NCBI GenBank assembly: GCA_046350895.1
Contig: JAXLZL010000002.1
Coordinates: forward strand, 62,001-126,000
Direction of reading: 5' to 3'
Length of the DNA stretch: 64,000 nucleotides
From: HK-STAS-PATE-2 sp046350895
GTDB lineage: Bacteria > Patescibacteriota > Patescibacteriia > 2-12-FULL-60-25
Shown here: positions 7,053 through 17,604 of the stretch, in pieces
Layout of the letters: every line of letters begins with the position of its first letter
Numbering within the stretch: position 1 is the first letter of the stretch
Program-made: the position numbers and the translations under genes
The notes under the pieces: model-generated
What the model was told of the DNA's origin: nothing
The model's input: only the letters and a program-made list of their open reading frames with translations
Databases searched by the model: none

Positions 7053-10000
7053 TTACTTTACTTCGATCAGGTCGTCGGTACCGGCGGTCGAGATCGATGG
7101 GTTGTCGAAGTGCTGCATGGTCGGCGCCTCGGCAACATAGCTGCCGCGGCTGACGATGCGGGCGTTATATTCGATTTTTTGCGGCTGGTCACCTTTGCAA
7201 ACGACGAAGTCCGCATTGGTGGCCGAACCTTTTGAGAGGTAGTATGGGCCATTGAACTGCCACATAAAGATGGCGCGCATATTGGCCGGCAAGTAATCGC
7301 GAACGACATAACAACCGTCTTGGGCATTCTTGTCCCAACTTGCTTCGAGCGTGATCTTGATGCGGTCGCCTTCTTTCCATGCGCCCGTGCTTTGGGTGCC
7401 TTCGGCGACCGAGTAAGAACGCTTGATAGTGAGACCCGGCGCATTGGCAACGCGGCCAGGCACAAGACGCAAGAACGAGATATCAACCGGGCCATCCACC
7501 GAAGTCACCACAAAGGCTTTCATTTCGGCACGGGTGAAGGTGAGTTCATGCGCCGACTGGGTGTCGTTGAAGACGAGTTCTTTTTCATCACCGCCCGTGC
7601 TGTATTTGAGACGAATATCGCGGCCGACCGCGGTAGCGAGACCGGCTTTGACGTAACGGGCTTTGGCGAGAACCGGGAAGGCCCCGTCCGTCCAATTGGT
7701 CGTGACGAAGTTCATTAATTTTTCGGCGCGGTCATCAGCGAGGCGCATCGCGAGGGCGGCGGCATCGGCCGTCACTTCGATGTTCTCGCGTTTTTCTTTT
7801 GAGACCTCGATCGACATGACGGTGTCTTTGGTGACCGCCGTGTCGAGGATTTGGTTCAAGAGTGCACGAGCGGATTCGCGGTTGCCGGCAGCCTCCATGC
7901 CGCGGGCAAGAACAAGCCGTTCTTGGACCGTGAGGTCACTTACCGTGGCCATACGGTCGAGTTCATTGAGCACCGGCTCACCCAGGGCGGCAAGACCCGC
8001 GATCGCATTAATCTGCATTGAGCGCGAAGACGCTTTGTCATCCAGCGACGTCCAGAGCGAAGCGGCTACGGCATTGCGGTCAAGCAATTCTGGTGCCGTG
8101 GCAGCGATCTCGCTGGTGAGTTCGATATCGGTATCGCCGTATTGCTTCAAACGGATAGCACCGGAAGGATCAAGATAATCCGTAAAGGCGGCTTGAAGGG
8201 TGGCATCATCCCCAGCCACATCGGTGCGGCCAAAGTAGTCTTTCAACCAACGGTTGGCGAGGCGCTGGGCAATAAGCGCATCAGCACGCGGATAATCGCT
8301 CCAAGCCAACTCATAGACTTGGCTGAGATAAGAACCGCGACCATGCGAAACAAAGGTAACGGCCGTCTCTGGAGCATCGGCCTCAGGCAGTGATTTGCCG
8401 GGTGCCGCCTCGGTCACCTGAATGTCATAGCGGCGTGCATGTGACTCATCGATGGTAAGGGTGCGTTCGATGGCGTCTGAACCCTTGGTGGTAATGACAC
8501 CAATGGTGAGCTTGTGGGTGCCAAGGTCATTGTGATCGATGGCGAGCGTCATCGGTTCTCCAACCTTGCCTTTGAAGGTTTGGTTATTGATGCCGAGCGT
8601 CGGCGCATCGACGCTGAAGGTCACCTCTTCGCCATCCGTGAGACCGGCGCCAAAGGCGCGCAATTTCATGGTTGGTTTGTCGGCTTTAAGCACGACTGAA
8701 GGCATGACCACATCGACAAAAATCGGTTTGGTCACTTTGACCTCGCCCGAGCTCAAGCCACCGTCAAGACGGTCACTGACACCGGCAACATCAAGCTGCC
8801 ACGTGGTCAGGTTGTCAGGCGCGGTGAATGAGATGGTGGCATGGCCATTGCCATCGGTGCGGACCGTACCCGCCACCGCCACGTCTTTCAGATTGGTACG
8901 GACTTCGGATTTGGCAAAAGCCGCGCCGCCTCCGCCCATTTCGGCACCGCCCGGAGCGACGTCCATACCGGTATTGGATTCGACGAGAATCTCATCAGGA
9001 ACCCAGCCATACATCATCTGCAACGGATTCACGTATGAACCGCCGCCGAGGGCGAGCAAGGCCTTATCGACCGCCGCATAACTCATGACAACGTCGCTGA
9101 CCGGTTCGCCGGTTTCTTTGTTTTTGGCGGTCACGTCAACGTTGACCATAGCGCCTGGCGCATACGCGTCTTTTTGCGGCTTAATGTCGAACTCAAGCTC
9201 ATTGTTGGCCTGCGCATAACTCACGCCGCCGCGAACGGTCTCAAACGCGCCGTCACGGAAGGTAATCGCAATGACTTGGGCATTTGGCATCAAACGGTCA
9301 TCGAGCCTGAAACTGAAGCTGGCACCACTCTGTGCGGCAGCCTTCACGATGCCACGGCTGGCGATCACGTAAAATACGCCTGGCGTTTTTGACGTATCCA
9401 ATTCTTTGCCGCCGTAGAGATAGGTCGCCTTGATCTCTTCATTGAGATCATAACCGGCATCTTGCTTGATGCCGCCAACGAGGTGCTGGCGTTTCGGCGC
9501 TGAGAAACTCAATTCGGATAATCCAGGCGGTTTTGGTCAGATAGGCATTGCTGTATTGGCGAGAAACATAGCCCTCAGCGCGAACCATATGATTCTGGGC
9601 ATCCGTCGTCTCGACATAGACCGAATACTGGCGGTCATCACGCATTTCAAAACTGAAGTGCGCCAAACCCTGGGCATCGGTCTTGAGTTCTTGCTTGATT
9701 GGTTCGTCGCTCTTTTCTTCGTACGTATAAATCGGCTCGTTCAATTTAGTGATCGAGTTATAATAGGTGCCGGTTTGTTTTTTCACCCAGTACTTCGGAT
9801 ACGCCGTCATGGCAACGGACTGGGAAACGCGCTTCGAACGGCCCAGGTCTTGGGCTTCAAGGTCTTGGGCCCAGGTCGTCACCGTGCCGCTTGCGGCCGT
9901 ACCAGAAACGGCAACATTCAATTCAGCGCCAATACGCGAACGGTACACGGCAACGCTGAAGGACGTTTCTTGTTCAGCCTCTTCGCCAACCGTTGGGCGA

Positions 10001-12252
10001 ATATAGACATAAGGAGAATCAACCATGCTGCAGTACTGGTTCATCGTCGCAGCCAACGGCGCACAAGGCACATAGCTCGATGGGATCTGTACCATGGCAT
10101 TACCGTTCTCATCAGTCGTGATTTGACCATGGTACGTCATGCTGGCGCTATCTACGTCAACGTTAAACGTGGCCTTGGCCATCGGCGTACCATCAAAGAA
10201 TTTCACCTGTACCGGCGCTTTGACCGTATCGCCCATAAAGTAACTGTCTTGTTCTGGACGGACCTCGATCGAATAGCTCGGTTTGATGTATTCGCGTACT
10301 TCGAAGCCTTGCGAGGCGACGACTTCGCCACCGTCACGCGTGACTTCAACCGAGTAGTAACCCGGCGCGAGATCAGACCACTTCAGATCTGCCGTAAAAC
10401 GACCGGTCGCATCAGGTGTGGCATTGGTTGAAACATAGACCTTAAGATCGCCCGTGCGCAGGTCAAAGAGTTGGCCGCCCTTGGTAATACGAACCGTCAC
10501 GTCATTCAACCCAGCCTTGGCATCGCGGTCGCGTGCCAGGCCAAAGACCGTCATCTCGTCATTCGTGCGATACAATGCGCGTTCTGCACGCACAAAGGCC
10601 ATGGTGCGGTTATGGTTAACCGACTGGTAACCAGGGCGAACGAAGTTCAAATAGGTGTAGTAGCTTGGCTGGACAGCGAGCAATGCCGCATCCTTGCCTT
10701 CGCCAACGGTTAAGACAACAAATGGCATGTTATCGCCCATGGTCGTATTCGTCGCCGAGAACGACGACGGCGTAGCGATGCGGGCAACACCCGATGCATC
10801 GGTCATGATGCGTTCATCGTCTTTTTGGATGGCGAGGTTCGACAAAGCGCGGCTCGTGCCGGCATTCACCGCCCAAACATAGATACCGTCGCGGTCAACA
10901 AATGAGTAGGCGGCCGTATCCGTTACCTGTACCAATGACCAAGAGACCTTGGCATTCTTTACATCTTTGGGTTCAAAGCGCACGAGATACATGCCCTTGT
11001 CAGCCACAGGCAATACCAAGGTTGGCGTATTGCCATCAACGCGGGTGACATTCACGTCCAGATCAAAGGCTTTGGTTTTTTGCGCCGCATCATAAACATC
11101 GGTTTTGCCACGCGTATAGATGGCGTATTCAGGCATGCGCAAACGCTGCTCCATGACTTGGCGGGCGACATCGGTCGTAACGGCATAACCCGTCACTTTG
11201 ACGGCGTTAAAGCCTTCGGTGCCATAGTTCACGTTAACCGTTACCGGTTTGCCGGTCGGTGCATACATCGTATCTGGGACATTCACACGCAGCTCGGGCT
11301 GGTATTCGCCCGGCTTATTCGCATCCGTTTCAAAACGGATCTTCACGTCAGCCGGTAAGCCGTCCGTCGTGCCCGCAGGCGCAAACGACTTATCAAGTTT
11401 TACTTCATAGAGCGTGCCGAGGCTGAGGGATTCGTCCGGGACAAAAGCCAAGGTGCGGCCGCGGATCTCAAAGTGGCCCTTTACCGCTGGGGCGATCGTG
11501 AATTGGGAGCCGGTTGGCGCTTCAAAACCGCTTTGGGTGAATTTGAATTCGATGCCGGCATTCACCGGGACATTGCCCGAACCGGTCGCTGGGATGGACG
11601 AGACGAGTTTAAACGTCTCTTTGGTCTGCATGGCCCAAGAGAATTCACGCGCCTTCGGCGTCGACTCATCGACGATGGTGGCAATACTTACTTTATAGAC
11701 CGAGCCTTCGGCCAAGTCTTCTTTTGGCACGATGCGGTATTCATTATCACCGGTCTTTTGGAGGTCGTATTGGATGGCCGGCACGATGCGCAAGGCATCA
11801 TGAAGATCCTGCTGGCCCACAGCGATTTTGGTCTCGATTTTAAAGGCTGAATCGGTGTTTACGCCTTGGTTATCTTTGGATTCGGCAACGAGGGCAAAGG
11901 CATCCTGCGCATGGGCGGCAGGGATGCGGAGCGCGCGCAAGGCATTGCCGCCTTGCGGAAGGTTTTTGGTCGTAACAAAAAGCGCGAGCACGGCGAGGGC
12001 GCCGGCAAGTGCAAAACCGCCCCAGGCAAAAAGAGGCGCGCGAGGCTTCGGCGAAGCGGCTTTTGGCGCTTCAACCTTTTTGGCAGTTGGCATAATGGTG
12101 CGTTCAGCATGCTCGACAAGCATGGCCCGTTGGCGGGCTTTTAAATCGGCTGCAAGCACATCCGAGCGGTCAGATGACGCTCGCTTGAGCTCTTGCGATA
12201 CCTTCTCCAATGCCGGAGGAAGGATGTCATTGTTGTCAGGATGTTGTTGCAT
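7053..12252 (-). CDS. Membrane-anchored alpha-2-macroglobulin-like protein, one frameshift
   Basis: About 1,730 residues if one frameshift near 9500 is repaired. In order: a cytoplasmic N-terminus of about 73 residues, rich in charged helix; a transmembrane segment at 74-94; an Ig-like region; macroglobulin MG2-type repeats (the segment with YRTNDEMTVFGLARDRDA); and the A2M domain with TTWQLDVAGVS. The thioester signature C-x-E-Q is absent; the matching place reads SDYPRADALIAQRL. So it cannot trap proteases covalently and resembles E. coli YfaS-type forms. ATG 12252 lies inside the end of the sigma-factor gene (17-base overlap), implying coupled translation. By position the N-terminus could act as an anti-sigma domain; this is inference. 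Memo follows four bases later. Confidence 0.85.
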
Positions 12253-12820
12253 ATCGGGTAAGGTAACGGTCACGTAATCGGCCGAGGGCGCGGTAAGCCA
12301 GCACCGAGGCATGATTTGAAGAGATGTCGAGCGCTTCGGCGATTTCATCAGGTTCAAGCCCGGCAAAGAAGCGCAGGTCAAGAATCTGTTGGTCGCGTGG
12401 CGACAGCTCTTTGAGTAGGTCTACGAGCTTGTCTTTTTCGAGGCTGATCTCGGCATGCCATGACGGCGATGCGAGCTCGGTTGGCATCTCCCAACCGTCT
12501 TCGCCATCAAACACGTATTGCTCACGGTTATTGGTTTTGCGCCAATGGTCGGTCAAAGTGTTTGTGGCCGCACGAAAAAGATAAGCGCCGATCGAAATCC
12601 CCCTCCACTCCAAATGCGGTACCTGTTCGATAAACTTGATGAAGACCTTTGATACAAGGTCTTCAGCCGTCTCTCGATGGCCGCAACGGCGAAGCAAAAA
12701 TCCGTACAGTTTGTCTGCGTACAGATCGTAAATCTCGCCAATGGCTTGGGGGTTGGACTTCGCCCGCATAAGGAGCTGTTGCTCGTCGACACCCTCATTG
12801 GGTGATCGTGTATTGCTCAT
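12236..12820 (-). CDS. ECF-type RNA polymerase sigma factor
   Basis: A 194-residue sigma-70 family protein. Region 2 covers about residues 20-90 (Tyr-Asp-Leu-Tyr-Ala-Asp-Lys-Leu-Tyr, then AEDLVSKVFIKF), and region 4 about 130-185 (LSPRDQQILDLRFFAGL, then a helix-turn-helix with DEIAEALDIS). ATG 12820 is the natural family start; no strong Shine-Dalgarno is seen. A TATACT-type -10 is visible upstream on the minus strand. Its last 17 bases overlap the start of the alpha-2-macroglobulin gene, the usual place for an anti-sigma factor gene. An inverted repeat at 12860-12891 lies between it and the divergent thioredoxin-like gene. Confidence 0.93.
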   Translation of the reverse strand: MSNTRSPNEGVDEQQLLMRAKSNPQAIGEIYDLYADKLYGFLLRRCGHRETAEDLVSKVFIKFIEQVPHLEWRGISIGAYLFRAATNTLTDHWRKTNNREQYVFDGEDGWEMPTELASPSWHAEISLEKDKLVDLLKELSPRDQQILDLRFFAGLEPDEIAEALDISSNHASVLAYRALGRLRDRYLTRYATTS

Positions 12821-12859
12821 AACGGTCGATAAGGTGGTTAATGACAGCAGTATAACACC

Positions 12860-12891
12860 GTACCCCAAATATCTGAACACTTTTTGGGTAC
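12860..12891. promoter_or_regulatory. Inverted repeat between divergent genes
   Basis: GTACCCCAAA (12860-12869) and TTTTTGGGTAC (12881-12891) form a dyad with an 11-base gap. It lies upstream of the sigma-factor gene and of the divergent gene at 12957, a plausible operator for either. Confidence 0.5.
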
Positions 12892-12956
12892 AGACGCCGC
12901 AAGTGACGCTAGGCCCACTATTGCATAGCGATTCGCGGGTGTATACTGGGCCTATT

Positions 12957-13520
12957 ATGATCAACAACTCCACCCGCTATACCCTTAGTGCCATGGCTCT
13001 CGCCCTCGCTTTGACGGGCTGGGGATGCCAACCGCGTACCGCTGAACAACCAAACGGACAAACCCAAACCAACCAACCGGGCGTCCCTTCGGACGCTAGC
13101 CGCTCTGAAAATTATGCCCTCGTCCCGCTGAAGCAGGACCTGCAAGTTGCGGCACCGACGAGCACCACCAGCACCCAACCTACGTCGGGTAATTCGTACT
13201 ACGAAGATTTTGCCCAATCAAAACTCAATCTCGCACTCAGCGAAAAACATCCGACCATCCTCTACTTCATGGCAAGTTGGGATGCGGCCAGCAAAACGTA
13301 TGATCCAAAAATCGCCACCTGGATCAATGGTGACATCCGCAATATTCGCGGCTTCAAAGTAAACTTCGACAACGAAGCGGCGCTGAAAAAAGCTTACAAT
13401 GTCACCAAGGTGAACACGGCCATTTTCATCGGTACGGATGGCAAAGAAAAAATGCGTTTGAGCGGCACGCTTGATGAAGAAAAATTCCGCGATGCGATGA
13501 CGCTCATCGCCCAACAGTAA
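12957..13520 (+). CDS. Exported thioredoxin-fold protein, probable CcdA partner
   Basis: A 187-residue protein with a signal segment (residues 8-23) ending in Gly-Cys at 23-24, which may be an imperfect lipobox, then a Thr/Gln/Pro-rich linker and a C-terminal thioredoxin-like domain. The domain keeps the beta strand TILYFMASWDAAS, but the C-x-x-C site is lost (Trp-Asp-Ala-Ala), so it should not do redox chemistry by itself. The next gene is ccdA, overlapping at TAATG. TATACT at 12942-12947 ends nine bases before the ATG, so the mRNA should be nearly leaderless. Confidence 0.7.
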   Translation: MINNSTRYTLSAMALALALTGWGCQPRTAEQPNGQTQTNQPGVPSDASRSENYALVPLKQDLQVAAPTSTTSTQPTSGNSYYEDFAQSKLNLALSEKHPTILYFMASWDAASKTYDPKIATWINGDIRNIRGFKVNFDNEAALKKAYNVTKVNTAIFIGTDGKEKMRLSGTLDEEKFRDAMTLIAQQ

Positions 13521-14234
13521 TGATTGACGCTCCTCGTTGCTTTTGCTGCGGGCATCGTTACCGTTGCCAGCCCCTGCACCCTGCCGCTTTTGCCGATCGT
13601 TTTCAGCATTGCGGCCAATGGCACGCACAAATACCGACCCTATGCCCTTGTTGGCGGATTCATCAGCGTCAAAGTCGTTTCAATTTTGGCCATAGCCACA
13701 CTTGGCTCGTTTTTAGGGATCTCAACCGGTGCTTGGCGCCTCATCGCCGCCGTCTTTTTCGGATTCTTCGGCATCTTGTCGCTCTTACCTACCTTGGGCG
13801 CCATGGTTTTTGGCAAACTGAAGTTGGTTTTTGCCAAGGCGAGCCCACATGAACTCATTGGCCAAGCCGACTTGGGCAGCGCCTTTTTAGCGGGTGGCGC
13901 ACTCGCTCTCGTTTGGGCTCCATGCGCCGGACCGGCACTCGGTTCAATCGCGATCCTGATCGCCTCAAGCGCCAATATCGTACGCGGCGGATTCTTGCTG
14001 ACCATATTTGCGTTGGGCGTTGGCGTGCCAATGCTGCTGATCGCACAAAGTGGGACGCGCGCCTCAGCAAAACTTGAACGACTTACTAAAACCATCCCTT
14101 GGCTGCAGCGTCTTTTTGGCTTGTTATTAATCGGTATCGCCATCGCGCTCTATACCCATGCTGATTTGCGCTTTCAGTCATGGTTTCTGAATCTCGCTCC
14201 AGCCTGGTATGCCTCGGGTAACTGGAGAATCTAG
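13520..14234 (+). CDS. ccdA: CcdA/DsbD-type thiol electron transporter, frameshift at codon 2
   Basis: An inner-membrane protein that moves reducing equivalents across the membrane in the CcdA/DsbD family. Six hydrophobic segments are visible. The two conserved cysteines lie in SPCTLPLLP and WAPCAGP. ATG at 13520 overlaps the stop of the upstream gene (TAATG), but its frame fails after two codons. Adding one T to the TT at 13524-13525 joins it to the open frame (otherwise starting at TTG 13524). So I read this as a one-base deletion rather than a TTG start. HflX follows eight bases after the stop. Confidence 0.88.
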
Positions 14235-14242
14235 ACCACATT

Positions 14243-15376
14243 ATGAAAACATCACGCATCCCCCGGGCGATTCTGATCGACGTTATCCCTCCCTCAATGG
14301 ATGACGCCGCCGCAGAACGCCGCTTAACCGAACTCACATCACTCCTCAATACCTTTGGCGGCATCTTGGTTGTCAAAATGATCCAACGCCGCCAAACGCC
14401 CGATTATAAAACCTATGTCGGCACCGGCAAAGTCGATGAACTCATCGAGATCGCCCGCGCCGAAAAAGCCGAGCTTCTCGTCGTGAACAATCTCTTGAAA
14501 CCGGGCCAGGTCTATAACCTCGAAGAGCGTTTTCGCAAAGCCAAATACACCACGGCCGTCTGGGACCGCGTTGATTTGATTTTAAAAATCTTCGACAAAC
14601 ACGCGACCACCGCCGAAGCCAAACTTCAAATCAAACTCGCCGCGCTTCGCCATATGGGCCCTCGCATTTACGGCATGGGTTTTGAAATGATGCAGCAAAA
14701 AGGCGGCACCTCTACCCGCGGCGGACAAGGCGAAACCAATACCGAACTCATGAAACGCCATGTCTTCAAAGAAGAACAGCATGTGCGCAAAGAATTAGAA
14801 AAAGTCGCCACGTCTCGTGCCGGCCACCGTGCGCGCCGCGAGCGCCTCGGTCTCAAAACCGTCTCGGTCATCGGCTATACCAATGCCGGCAAGTCATCAC
14901 TTACCAATGCCCTGACGCGCAAAGGCGCCTATGTCGCCGATGCCTTGTTTGCCACGCTCGACACGCGCGTCGGCAAGATCTGGTACCCCGATGAAAATGG
15001 CGCGGGCCGCGGCAAAGAATTACTTGTCTCGGACACCATCGGCTTCATCCAAGACCTGCCGCCCGAATTGATCGATGCCTTCAGGTCTACGCTCGATGAG
15101 ACCGTCGATGCCGACCTCTTATTGCATGTCATCGACGCGTCAGATGTGCATGCCGAAGAAAAAATCCGCGAGGTGGAGGCGATTTTGGAGCAGCTCAAGG
15201 TCCAAAACATCCCCAAAATCTACGTCTTCAATAAAATCGAAAAGGCAAAGAAATTAGCCAAGGCATCCCTGAAAAAAACTTACCGTGATTTTACCCCGGT
15301 ATTCGTTTCGGCGGCCACGGGCGAAGGCATCGATGAACTGAAAGCGCAGCTCGGCAAACGGCTCTTGAAAGATTGA
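14243..15376 (+). CDS. hflX: GTPase HflX
   Basis: A ribosome-associated GTPase, known in E. coli to split stalled or heat-damaged 70S ribosomes. The N-terminal HflX domain (about 1-195) carries TYVGTGKVDEL and the glycine-rich MGFEMMQQKGGTSTRGGQGE stretch. The G domain has G1 GYTNAGKSS, G3 DTIGFI and G4 FNKIE. The G4 Asp that reads guanine is Glu here, a conservative but unusual change. 377 residues, a normal length for a form without long tails. Confidence 0.95.
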   Translation: MKTSRIPRAILIDVIPPSMDDAAAERRLTELTSLLNTFGGILVVKMIQRRQTPDYKTYVGTGKVDELIEIARAEKAELLVVNNLLKPGQVYNLEERFRKAKYTTAVWDRVDLILKIFDKHATTAEAKLQIKLAALRHMGPRIYGMGFEMMQQKGGTSTRGGQGETNTELMKRHVFKEEQHVRKELEKVATSRAGHRARRERLGLKTVSVIGYTNAGKSSLTNALTRKGAYVADALFATLDTRVGKIWYPDENGAGRGKELLVSDTIGFIQDLPPELIDAFRSTLDETVDADLLLHVIDASDVHAEEKIREVEAILEQLKVQNIPKIYVFNKIEKAKKLAKASLKKTYRDFTPVFVSAATGEGIDELKAQLGKRLLKD

Positions 15377-15426
15377 CGAGAGCAACCAAAAACTGCTACC
15401 ACTATCGGGCAATAACGGAGGTTTCG

Positions 15427-15912
15427 ATGCGTAAAAATGCTCCGACCGACCGTCTTGAGGACCTTCACGTCACTATCGATGAAGACCGGCTGATCACCCT
15501 GCTACCAACTGGCGACATGACCATGGGTACCTTTGTCGTCTTTGCCAGATATGGCCAAGAACCCGGGTTTTTTAGGGCGACCGGCGCCATCATGTGCAGC
15601 GGCCTCGAGCTGATCTTTATGCGCAAGCCCGGCAAACGAGAAATCGTATTGCCTATCACGTTTGCACGCCCGCTCATCATCGAGTTCAAAGACTTGGGTG
15701 ACTTGAGCGCACTGAAGTACCTGCATCCCGACCATCCGAATAGCCATAAGACCTTGCTCTTCGGCATCCTGGAAGCTTTCACCAAAAAAGCATCGGTGCA
15801 CGTGCAGGCGTGTGGTAGCAAGCTCGTCGTGCACGTCAGCTATTTGCAGCAAGCGTCCGATGTCTGTTATCTCAATGAGCTGCAGACCTCTTATCTGCTC
15901 AACAGGAGTTGA
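15427..15912 (+). CDS. Orphan protein, member 1 of a tandem pair of paralogs
   Basis: 161 residues, no signal or membrane segment, no recognised family. It aligns along its full length with the next gene: both begin with a Leu-Glu-x-Leu-x-Val segment, share a Tyr-Gly...Gly-x-Ile-x-Cys stretch, an Ile-Leu-x-x-Phe...Ala helix, and end in Tyr-Leu-Leu-Asn. Strong Shine-Dalgarno GGAGG seven bases before the ATG. A TTGACG at 15373-15378 with TACCAC at 15397-15402 could be its promoter, overlapping the hflX stop. Confidence 0.8.
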   Translation: MRKNAPTDRLEDLHVTIDEDRLITLLPTGDMTMGTFVVFARYGQEPGFFRATGAIMCSGLELIFMRKPGKREIVLPITFARPLIIEFKDLGDLSALKYLHPDHPNSHKTLLFGILEAFTKKASVHVQACGSKLVVHVSYLQQASDVCYLNELQTSYLLNRS

Positions 15913-15913
15913 G

Positions 15914-16381
15914 ATGGCCAACCTCGAACAGCTAGCCGTTGCCATCTGTCGAGACCGTATCAAGCTGACTTCGGCACACCATCCGCGCGATGCCGAACTC
16001 CCCTTCGTGGCCAGACTTTGTTATGGAGAAAGACCACGATTCAATGAATACGACGGCACCATCCGTTGCGACTCGCTTCAAGCCGTCGTGACCAAGCGCC
16101 ACCGCCAACATGACATCAGGCTGCATATCGCTTTTTTGCCCGAACTCGTCATTGACATCAATGGCCTGCAAGAGCTCAACCTCTCGCGAAGTCTCGCCAA
16201 CCTTCATATGAGCGAGGGTGATGCCTTGCTCTATATGATCCTTGGCAACTTTGTCCAAAAAGCCCACTTTCACTTCTTGCTGAAAAGTAGTGGCCTGATC
16301 GTTTATGTCAGATACGACGGACAGGTCTCGCTGAGATCATCCCTCGCGCCGCTCCAAAGCGGTTATCTGCTCAACCTGTAA
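15914..16381 (+). CDS. Orphan protein, member 2 of the tandem pair
   Basis: 155 residues, clearly homologous to the preceding gene (shared YGE/YGQ...P-x-F, Gly-x-Ile-x-Cys, Leu-Gln-x-x-Tyr-Leu-Leu-Asn end). It starts one base after the previous stop with GGAG in the overlap, so the two are co-translated. Soluble, mixed alpha/beta by composition. No function can be assigned; a heterodimer is a reasonable guess given the pairing. Confidence 0.8.
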   Translation: MANLEQLAVAICRDRIKLTSAHHPRDAELPFVARLCYGERPRFNEYDGTIRCDSLQAVVTKRHRQHDIRLHIAFLPELVIDINGLQELNLSRSLANLHMSEGDALLYMILGNFVQKAHFHFLLKSSGLIVYVRYDGQVSLRSSLAPLQSGYLLNL

Positions 16382-16405
16382 CCCCGGCTTCGGCTGGGGT
16401 TTTGC
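16381..16405 (+). terminator. Terminator after the orphan pair
   Basis: ACCCCGGC-TTC-GGCTGGGGT followed by TTTG. Confidence 0.7.
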
Positions 16406-16409
16406 GTTC

Positions 16410-16438
16410 TTGACGGTAAAGACAGACAGGCATAACGT
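16410..16438 (+). promoter_or_regulatory. Promoter of the second orphan pair
   Basis: TTGACG (16410-16415), 17 bases, TAACGT (16433-16438); the leader ends in GGGAGG. Confidence 0.7.
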
Positions 16439-16463
16439 TTTTTAGGTCAAGGGAGGTCAAGCC

Positions 16464-17045
16464 ATGTCCCGAAAGCTCGTACTATCCCCCGAGGATTATC
16501 GGCTGAAAGAAGACGATCTCTGCTTTCTTGAAGTACCTTGGATAAAACTGCTTTGCAGCGCCAAAATGCATCCGCATCGGCGTGCCTTCAAGATTGAAGT
16601 GGCAGGCGACGAAGACAGCCACATGGTGAAGGGAGCGGACAACGAACCCCGCTTCATCTGCTACGGACTCTACCTGCGTATCACCAACCGCTCTCCCAAC
16701 CGAGAAGGCCGGGTTTTCGTAAAGATCCCGTTCGCGAAGAAGATTCGCTTCGACGTCGACGAGAAGTCATTCAATGACTCTTTCGAATTTCGCTGGCCGC
16801 AACTGCCGCGGGGGCACGCATTTACCAAACAACAGTTTGGCATATCGCTCATCACGCGGTACCTGTTCATCTCGCGGGTGTTCACGCCCAGAGTGCAGCT
16901 CAAGCGGCAACAGCTCAGCATCCTGATCGACGAAGAGTCCGTCCCGGATCCCGTCGTGGACCTGAACCCAATCCAACTGCAATGGTTTCGCACCCAAAGA
17001 TTGCATGCACCCAGGGCACAGCAGCGGATCAAGATGAACCGATGA
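16464..17045 (+). CDS. Orphan protein, first gene of the second pair
   Basis: 193 residues, soluble, basic C-terminus (RAQQRIKMNR). Contains a Leu-Asn-Pro-Ile-Gln-Leu-x-Trp motif near the end that recurs as LNPLELAW in the next gene, which suggests a shared origin. Start fixed by GGGAGG upstream. Stop and next start overlap as ATGA. No family recognised. Confidence 0.75.
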   Translation: MSRKLVLSPEDYRLKEDDLCFLEVPWIKLLCSAKMHPHRRAFKIEVAGDEDSHMVKGADNEPRFICYGLYLRITNRSPNREGRVFVKIPFAKKIRFDVDEKSFNDSFEFRWPQLPRGHAFTKQQFGISLITRYLFISRVFTPRVQLKRQQLSILIDEESVPDPVVDLNPIQLQWFRTQRLHAPRAQQRIKMNR

Positions 17046-17554
17046 CCGATCAACGCCAAGACCTTCAGACGTATTGCAGCGACCTTGATTTCACTTCTAC
17101 CGATTATGAAATCAGGCCAAGCCGCTGCCTCAGTGTCAGGCCACGCCATTTTCTCTTGGGTGACCATGAACGCAAAACCATTTCGTTCAGGGAGTTCACC
17201 ATCGTGGCTGTCGCCGATGACCCGCGCATCCAAACGGCACTCGTCTGGCACTATGAACTGAGCCGACGGCGCAGCTACAAGGTGGATTTCGAAGAGCTCC
17301 GCGAATTTGCGCTCGAAGTGCATGCCGGCTTTGGCAAGCAAAGCGACCTTGAGTTCGCCGACATCCTCGATCTCATGGCCCTGCACCACGTGCTGGTAAC
17401 GAGGCGCTACCACTGCATCCTCGAAAAACCCACGGCGGCCGAACGCCGTACCCATCCAAAAATCGCCGCGTCTTTTTGCCTCTACCAAGCGGCAAACCTC
17501 GTACAACGCGACCCCCTGAACCCCCTCGAACTCGCCTGGCTGGTAAAGCCCTAA
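17042..17554 (+). CDS. Orphan protein, second gene of the second pair
   Basis: 170 residues. It begins within the stop of the preceding gene (ATGA), so it is translationally coupled. It ends in LNPLELAWLV, matching the Leu-Asn-Pro motif of its neighbour. The stop codon lies in the first arm of a terminator hairpin (AGCCCT...AGGGCT then T run, to 17580). Function unknown. Confidence 0.75.
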   Translation: MTDQRQDLQTYCSDLDFTSTDYEIRPSRCLSVRPRHFLLGDHERKTISFREFTIVAVADDPRIQTALVWHYELSRRRSYKVDFEELREFALEVHAGFGKQSDLEFADILDLMALHHVLVTRRYHCILEKPTAAERRTHPKIAASFCLYQAANLVQRDPLNPLELAWLVKP

Positions 17555-17604
17555 GGCAAGGTCGAGGGCTTTTCTTTTTTGCTTAAAATCGCCATGATGA
17601 AGGC

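Noticed and set aside
16670..17506. 278-codon minus frame across the orphan pair
   Set aside because: The plus-strand genes have Shine-Dalgarno sites and an ATGA junction. The minus frame lacks start signals and spans two genes.
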